From: Verrucomicrobia bacterium UBA1263
GTDB taxonomy: Bacteria > Verrucomicrobiota > Verrucomicrobiia > Limisphaerales > UBA1412
Assembly: GCA_002308515.1 (NCBI GenBank)
Contig: DBVN01000072.1
Location: 23,258 to 39,811 of the forward strand
Direction: 5' to 3'
Length of the DNA: 16,554 nucleotides
Shown: piece after piece, positions 12,735-16,554 of the stretch
Numbering within the stretch: the stretch's first letter is position 1
How the letters are laid out: each line of letters starts with the position of its first letter
Notes under the pieces: model-generated
The model's database searches: none
What the model was told of the DNA's origin: nothing
Seen by the model: the letters and a program-made list of their open reading frames with translations, nothing else
Program-made: the position numbers and the translations under genes

Positions 12735-15098
12735 TTACATTTTATCCAACTGATCCAGTATATACTTGCAGTTGATGATCTTTTCCTCGATATCTTCGGG
12801 GATGTAGAAATAGTGATTAGAGGATTCATAACCGATGGAGGAATCCGCTTTCACATAAGGATAAAAGTCCTTGGCCGTCTGGAACTCCGCCTGAGCCGCC
12901 CGTTTCATGGAGGTGATCAGAGCTTTTCCGCGTTCGGCTTTGTCTTCCGCGTCCTCGGCTTTGTCCAATGCCAGAAGTTCATCACGAGCGTAAGTGAAGC
13001 GCGCCTGATTCACACAAGAGGCAAAATGGAGTTCCGCCGCGCGGTACTGCCCCAGCTCTGTACGGGCGAACTGCTGTTTGTCCTGCGGCATCAGCGCAAT
13101 GGCTTTTTCAAACAGCGCGCATCCTTCGGTGAAACCATTGCGCACCAGTGTCATCTGACGGATCCAGACTTCCGTCGGATAGATCGAACGCCAGGCTTTC
13201 AGGTCATCATAAGGGATACCCACCATGGTCGCCGGATAGCCGGACGGCTTCAAGTAAAGCGGATTGGACGGCCCCGCGTGCTGAGGCCCGTGATATAGGG
13301 TATTGCCATGGTAAGGATACTGAGCGAAACCATCGGAAAAGGCTTTCCACGCCTTCAGCACTTCCGGCGCGGCTTTCTCCCCGTAATAGGAGACCGCCAC
13401 ATTCTTCAGATTCTCCTCCGGCGTGATGTCCTGAGTGGAACCGGTCTGGAACAGGGAAAGGTTCTCGGAAGGATAACCGCCCAGGCTCCAGCTCAGCATG
13501 AGACCGTTCACATGCTGTTTTGATAAGTTATTGGCATGCCGGGCGACCAGATCCAGCACCGGCAGATGCGGTATGGCGGAAAACTCCCAGGAGAGATTCA
13601 CCTGCACCTTGGCCGAAGTCTTGAGACCGGCATCCTGCGCGTACTTCCAATGCTTCTGCGCGCGAGGCCCCGGTCCCACGGCGGAAAGCGAATACTCACC
13701 CACCGCGGAAGCCACGCCGCCGCGATCGATGGGCAGATTCCACTCGCTGACCGACTGCAGCCAGCAGCTCTTGGGCAGTTTCCGGATGATCTCTTCCGCG
13801 AACTGATCCTGCCAGCCCCAGTCCCAGACGATCATCTTGGCGTTGGGATTGCCGCGGTGGACACCCTGCTCGATAAGCGTATTGACTTCGGCGATGATAT
13901 CGGGAGTCGTCCGCTTGGAACAGCGGGGACAATTCCCCGGATGCCAGTGCGAGGCGCAGCTGGTCAGGTTCTCCGAAGCCGTGATCGTGAACACACCGGC
14001 CAGATCCGGCACATTCTTGAACACATATTCATACGAATCCGAAAGCCACTTCTTCACACGCGGATCGCTGGTACACATCGCGGAGAACTGCCCTTCCGTA
14101 GCGCCTCTCATAGACTCTCTGCCCTCTTTGGCAAAAAACTCCGCCGGCATAGAACGGGGTTCATTGGAATAAAGGTAAATGCCGATGCCGTACTTTTTGG
14201 CGCGCTGCACCAGCTTGTTCAGACCGGCGATGCGGCGTTCATGGTCTTTGCCAAACTCCGGGAAATCCTCAGTCGGCGGCACCAGTGTGCGCAAAACTGT
14301 ATGGAACCAGACACCGTTGACACCGGCCGCGGCCAGACGCTGCAGCAGACCTTCCGGGCAGGATTCGATCTCCGGATCCAGCAGAGGTTCGCCGAACGTG
14401 GCAAAATAGGACGCGATATAGCGCAGTTCAAAACCGTCCTCGTTTTCGGATTTCTCCGGGATCACGATGTCCGTCGAAGGATCCTTCAGGCGGTCAATGA
14501 ACGTGAAACGCTCTTCCGATGAAGTATCATCCGCCAGCTCCGCCTTCAGCAGTGCCGCGATCTCTTTTGCCCGCGCCGTTGTTTCGGGTGTGGGTTTCGT
14601 GTAAACCAGCTTTTCACAGGCCGGTTTCACCCAGCCCAGCTTGACCCACAGGAAATCATCCTCCTGCAAACGGAAGCGCAGCTCCTCCCGATCAATGCCC
14701 AGCAGTGTCAGGAGCTGATCATAAGGCAGCAGATGCCAGTTGCGGCGCAGAACCGTGATATAACCGCGCGAAGTGCCCCAGGCCGGGAGGATCGTCCCCT
14801 GCGGCGGCAGTCCCATGGACGCGGCAATGGCAGCCACTTTTTCTGGTGTGGTCTCCAGCACTTCCGCCAGACGTTCCTGCGGTACCAGCGTCCAATTCCT
14901 GAAAATAAAAGTATGAAGCCGATCCGGGAAATAATCATACGTCAAAGCGGCTTTGGTGCCGCCTTCGCCCGGAAGAACGATCTTCGGCGTTTGTGCCGCG
15001 TTCTGATCATCGGCCGCGTCCAGAGTACCGGTAAAAATCGTGGTGCCCAAACCTATCCCCGCGGCGCACAGCACCGCCATAAAATTCGTCTTTTTCAT
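12735..15098 (-). CDS. secreted TIM-barrel, glycoside-hydrolase-like protein
   Basis: 787 residues with a signal peptide (KK at residues 2-3, hydrophobic to about 24, probable cut near TLDA-A). Residues 67-97 and 119-150 are two related helical repeats, RNW-x-L-x-P-x3-L-x3-L-x4-E. From about 220 the sequence looks like a (beta/alpha) barrel: GLLQRLAAAGVNGVWFHTVL, LVQRAKKYGIGIYLYSNEP, DLAGVFTITASENLTSC and AKMIVWDWGW. A Cys cluster (C381, C390, C393 in CASHWHPGNCPRC) follows E376, an acidic residue in a barrel-strand position. The C-terminal ~250 residues are mainly helical. This architecture resembles secreted hexosaminidase-like glycoside hydrolases and large uncharacterised proteins of PVC and Bacteroidetes genomes, but I cannot place it in a numbered family or name a substrate. 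It follows hemB by 13 bp and precedes the membrane-protein array by 28 bp. Confidence 0.75.
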   Translation of the reverse strand: MKKTNFMAVLCAAGIGLGTTIFTGTLDAADDQNAAQTPKIVLPGEGGTKAALTYDYFPDRLHTFIFRNWTLVPQERLAEVLETTPEKVAAIAASMGLPPQGTILPAWGTSRGYITVLRRNWHLLPYDQLLTLLGIDREELRFRLQEDDFLWVKLGWVKPACEKLVYTKPTPETTARAKEIAALLKAELADDTSSEERFTFIDRLKDPSTDIVIPEKSENEDGFELRYIASYFATFGEPLLDPEIESCPEGLLQRLAAAGVNGVWFHTVLRTLVPPTEDFPEFGKDHERRIAGLNKLVQRAKKYGIGIYLYSNEPRSMPAEFFAKEGRESMRGATEGQFSAMCTSDPRVKKWLSDSYEYVFKNVPDLAGVFTITASENLTSCASHWHPGNCPRCSKRTTPDIIAEVNTLIEQGVHRGNPNAKMIVWDWGWQDQFAEEIIRKLPKSCWLQSVSEWNLPIDRGGVASAVGEYSLSAVGPGPRAQKHWKYAQDAGLKTSAKVQVNLSWEFSAIPHLPVLDLVARHANNLSKQHVNGLMLSWSLGGYPSENLSLFQTGSTQDITPEENLKNVAVSYYGEKAAPEVLKAWKAFSDGFAQYPYHGNTLYHGPQHAGPSNPLYLKPSGYPATMVGIPYDDLKAWRSIYPTEVWIRQMTLVRNGFTEGCALFEKAIALMPQDKQQFARTELGQYRAAELHFASCVNQARFTYARDELLALDKAEDAEDKAERGKALITSMKRAAQAEFQTAKDFYPYVKADSSIGYESSNHYFYIPEDIEEKIINCKYILDQLDKM

Positions 15099-15111
15099 AC
15101 TTTTTTCTATT

Positions 15112-16125
15112 CTACTTTTTATTGTTCAGCATTTTGCATATAGCCGGCGCGGCATAAGTGATGATGATGTCCGCACCCGCGCGCGCCATAGACAGATGGG
15201 ACTCCATCATGATGCGGTCCTCGTCTATCCAGCCTTTTTCTCCCGCGGCTTTGATCATGGCATACTCGCCGCTGACCATGTAAACCGCTGTTGGATAATG
15301 GAAAATATTTTTCACCCGGTTCAGGATATCCAGATACGCCAGCCCCGGTTTGACCATAACGATGTCGGCTCCTTCCTCGATATCCATAGCCACCTCGCGC
15401 AGAGCCTCCTCCGCGTTGGCCGGATCCATCTGATAAGCACGGCGGTCGCCGAATTTGGGCGCGGAATCCGCCGCGTCACGGAACGGCCCATAGAAAGCGG
15501 AAGCGTACTTCGCCGCGTAGGACATGATGACGGCATCCGTGAAACCGGCATCATCCAGCGTCTTGCGGATGGCACCGACGCGGCCGTCCATCATATCGCT
15601 GGGAGCCACGATGTCCGCCCCGGCCATCACATGGCTGAGAGCGGTCTGGGCTAAGATCTCCAGCGTGCTGTCGTTGTCAATAAATGTCCTGCCCCACGGA
15701 GTCTGGCGGATCATGCCGCAATGCCCGTGGCTGGTATATTCACACAAACAGACATCCGTGATGATGATCAGATCCGGGAACTCCTTCCGCAGCGCGCGGA
15801 CAGCCCGCTGGGTAATTCCCTCCGGATCATAGGCCGAGGAACCTTTTTCATCTTTGTGATCCGGGATCCCGAACAGCAGAATGGCCCGGACACCTGTCTC
15901 CCACGCGGAACGTGTCTCCGCCAGCAGTTCATCAATGGAAAGCTGGAAAACTCCCGGCATCGAATTGACCGGGATCCGTTTTTGAGTCCCCTCTGTCACA
16001 AAAAGCGGCAGCACCAGCTGCTCTTTTCTGAGGTGGGATTCCCTTACCATAGCGCGCAGTTCATCTGTTTGACGCAGTCGGCGCGGGCGATAGAATGGAA
16101 AAGTGCCTGTCATCATACTCTTCAT
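15112..16125 (-). CDS. hemB: Delta-aminolevulinic acid dehydratase (porphobilinogen synthase)
   Basis: Condenses two 5-aminolevulinate molecules to porphobilinogen in heme/tetrapyrrole synthesis. The 337 residues match the family (about 325-340). YRPRRLRQTDELRAMVRE opens the enzyme. DVCLCEYTSHGHCG (C126, C128, C136) is the cysteine-rich zinc site, so this is the zinc-dependent type rather than the Asp-rich magnesium type. The two active-site lysines are K206 (SYAAKYASAFYGPFRDA) and K259 (MVKPGLAYLDI), the latter the Schiff-base residue. Start candidates are ATG 16125, 16116 and 16113; an ATG at 16161 would add 12 residues lacking family support. A possible promoter (TTGCTG, 17 bp, TAAAAT on the minus strand, 16161-16133) would give a nearly leaderless message. 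An AAAGTTAG motif in its spacer resembles the feo-region operators. No other hem gene is adjacent. Confidence 0.96.
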   Translation of the reverse strand: MKSMMTGTFPFYRPRRLRQTDELRAMVRESHLRKEQLVLPLFVTEGTQKRIPVNSMPGVFQLSIDELLAETRSAWETGVRAILLFGIPDHKDEKGSSAYDPEGITQRAVRALRKEFPDLIIITDVCLCEYTSHGHCGMIRQTPWGRTFIDNDSTLEILAQTALSHVMAGADIVAPSDMMDGRVGAIRKTLDDAGFTDAVIMSYAAKYASAFYGPFRDAADSAPKFGDRRAYQMDPANAEEALREVAMDIEEGADIVMVKPGLAYLDILNRVKNIFHYPTAVYMVSGEYAMIKAAGEKGWIDEDRIMMESHLSMARAGADIIITYAAPAICKMLNNKK

Positions 16126-16132
16126 AGATGAA

Positions 16133-16161
16133 ATTTTAATAATTCCTCTAACTTTCAGCAA
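16133..16161 (-). promoter_or_regulatory. possible hemB promoter with an AAAGTTAG motif
   Basis: On the minus strand TTGCTG (16161-16156) and TAAAAT (16138-16133) are 17 bp apart. AAAGTTAG (16155-16148) begins immediately after the -35, as in the DtxR-family gene's promoter. The -35 is only 3/6 to consensus, and transcription would start near the ATG at 16125. Treat as a candidate. Confidence 0.3.
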
Positions 16162-16293
16162 GAATAAAGGGCAAAAAGAAAATTAAAGGCGGATTTTCAA
16201 AAAAACGTCTTGCGTTTGGAGCAATATTAGAGGATGCTTGTGCGGCTTTCGGAAGCTGAAAGGCTGTCCGAGGGTGTTTTATTCCTTAAAACG

Positions 16294-16554
16294 GTGAAAA
16301 TTTACAGCGGTAATTCCAATCCGGCTCTAGCCAAAGCGATCTGCGATTATATCGGCATCAGCCTTGGCCGGTGCGATGTTACTCAATTTCCTGACGGTGA
16401 GTCTTTTGTGAAAATTGATGAGAACGTTCGCGGAAGCGATGTTTTCGTCATTCAGTCCACTTGCCCGCCGGCGAATCACTATCTGATGGAACTGTTCATC
16501 ATGATAGACGCATTGAAACGCGCCAGCGCGGCCAGGATCACGGCGGTCATCCCC
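16294..16554 (+). CDS. prs: Ribose-phosphate pyrophosphokinase (PRPP synthetase), 3' truncated
   Basis: Makes phosphoribosyl pyrophosphate from ribose-5-phosphate and ATP for purine, pyrimidine, histidine and NAD synthesis. The 87 visible residues read VKIYSGNSNPALAKAICDYIG, then LGRCDVTQFPDGESFVKIDENVRGSDVFVIQST, then NHYLMELFIMIDALKRASAARITAVIP. They match the N-terminal domain of Prs, with the F-x-DGE nucleotide-site motif and the MELLIMIDALKRASA helix. The gene runs off the right edge; a full protein would be about 310-320 residues. The GTG at 16294 is used because family members begin MKIFSGN-like. An in-frame ATG at 16234 would add 20 residues (AGAGG is right against it, too close for a good Shine-Dalgarno). 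It is divergent from hemB, with a gap of about 170 bp in which no convincing forward promoter was found. Confidence 0.93.
   Translation, partial: MKIYSGNSNPALAKAICDYIGISLGRCDVTQFPDGESFVKIDENVRGSDVFVIQSTCPPANHYLMELFIMIDALKRASAARITAVIP

Noticed and set aside
13536..14522. 328-residue plus-strand open frame inside the secreted-protein gene
   Set aside because: Antisense shadow; the minus-strand protein has a signal peptide and coherent domain structure, this one is Arg/His-rich without motifs.
16162..16293. Forward promoter for prs
   Set aside because: TTGCGT (16210-16215) and AATATT/TATTAG (16223-16230) are only 7-9 bp apart, and no other pair with normal spacing was found.

Overview
This window most likely comes from a Gram-negative bacterium of the PVC assemblage, with a Lentisphaerota, Kiritimatiellota or Verrucomicrobiota relative as the best guess (about 50% confidence, an inference from gene content and style only). 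Pointers are a DUF374-type acyltransferase next to galU, a secreted sugar-hydrolase-like protein of a type common in such genomes, conserved membrane proteins of the 'GTPLMW' type, and intergenic fragments resembling dispersed repeats of those lineages. Most housekeeping genes are GC-rich. Two blocks of uncharacterised membrane proteins are visibly more AT-rich.

Plus-strand part (1-4848). It opens with the 3' end of a DUF374 lysophospholipid acyltransferase-like gene, followed by galU (UDP-glucose pyrophosphorylase). Next is an iron-uptake locus: a DtxR/MntR-family metalloregulator that overlaps or nearly abuts feoA, then feoB. The regulator gene has a good sigma70-like promoter. A motif of ten identical bases (AAAAGTTAGG) lies in that promoter and again before feoB, where it is part of a 12/14 match to the generic DtxR-box form TTAGGTTAACCTAA. 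A related motif lies upstream of hemB at the other end of the window. A strong bidirectional terminator follows feoB.

Gap 4849-5067. No gene is seen. It holds a three-unit 10-bp tandem repeat and a GC-rich REP-like fragment.

Minus-strand part (16125 down to 5068). Eleven genes run in the same direction with gaps of 50 bp or less: hemB (porphobilinogen synthase), a 787-aa secreted TIM-barrel/glycoside-hydrolase-like protein, three tandem paralogous membrane-anchored proteins of unknown function, nfo (endonuclease IV), folP (dihydropteroate synthase), cdaA (diadenylate cyclase), cdaR (YbbR-domain partner), and two tandem paralogous small membrane proteins. The nfo-folP-cdaA-cdaR block is tightly packed (4-bp gap, 0-bp gap, 12-bp gap, 4-bp overlap). 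The three-gene array is a mosaic: each pair of copies is nearly identical in a different segment, and each start overlaps the preceding stop by 11 bp.

Right end. Divergent from hemB, the 5' part of prs (PRPP synthetase) runs off the window.

Most promising for follow-up are the triplicated mosaic membrane-protein array, the candidate shared operator linking regulator, feoB and hemB, and the mixed metal-ligand signature of the regulator. I see no CRISPR array, tRNA, rRNA, transposase or phage gene.
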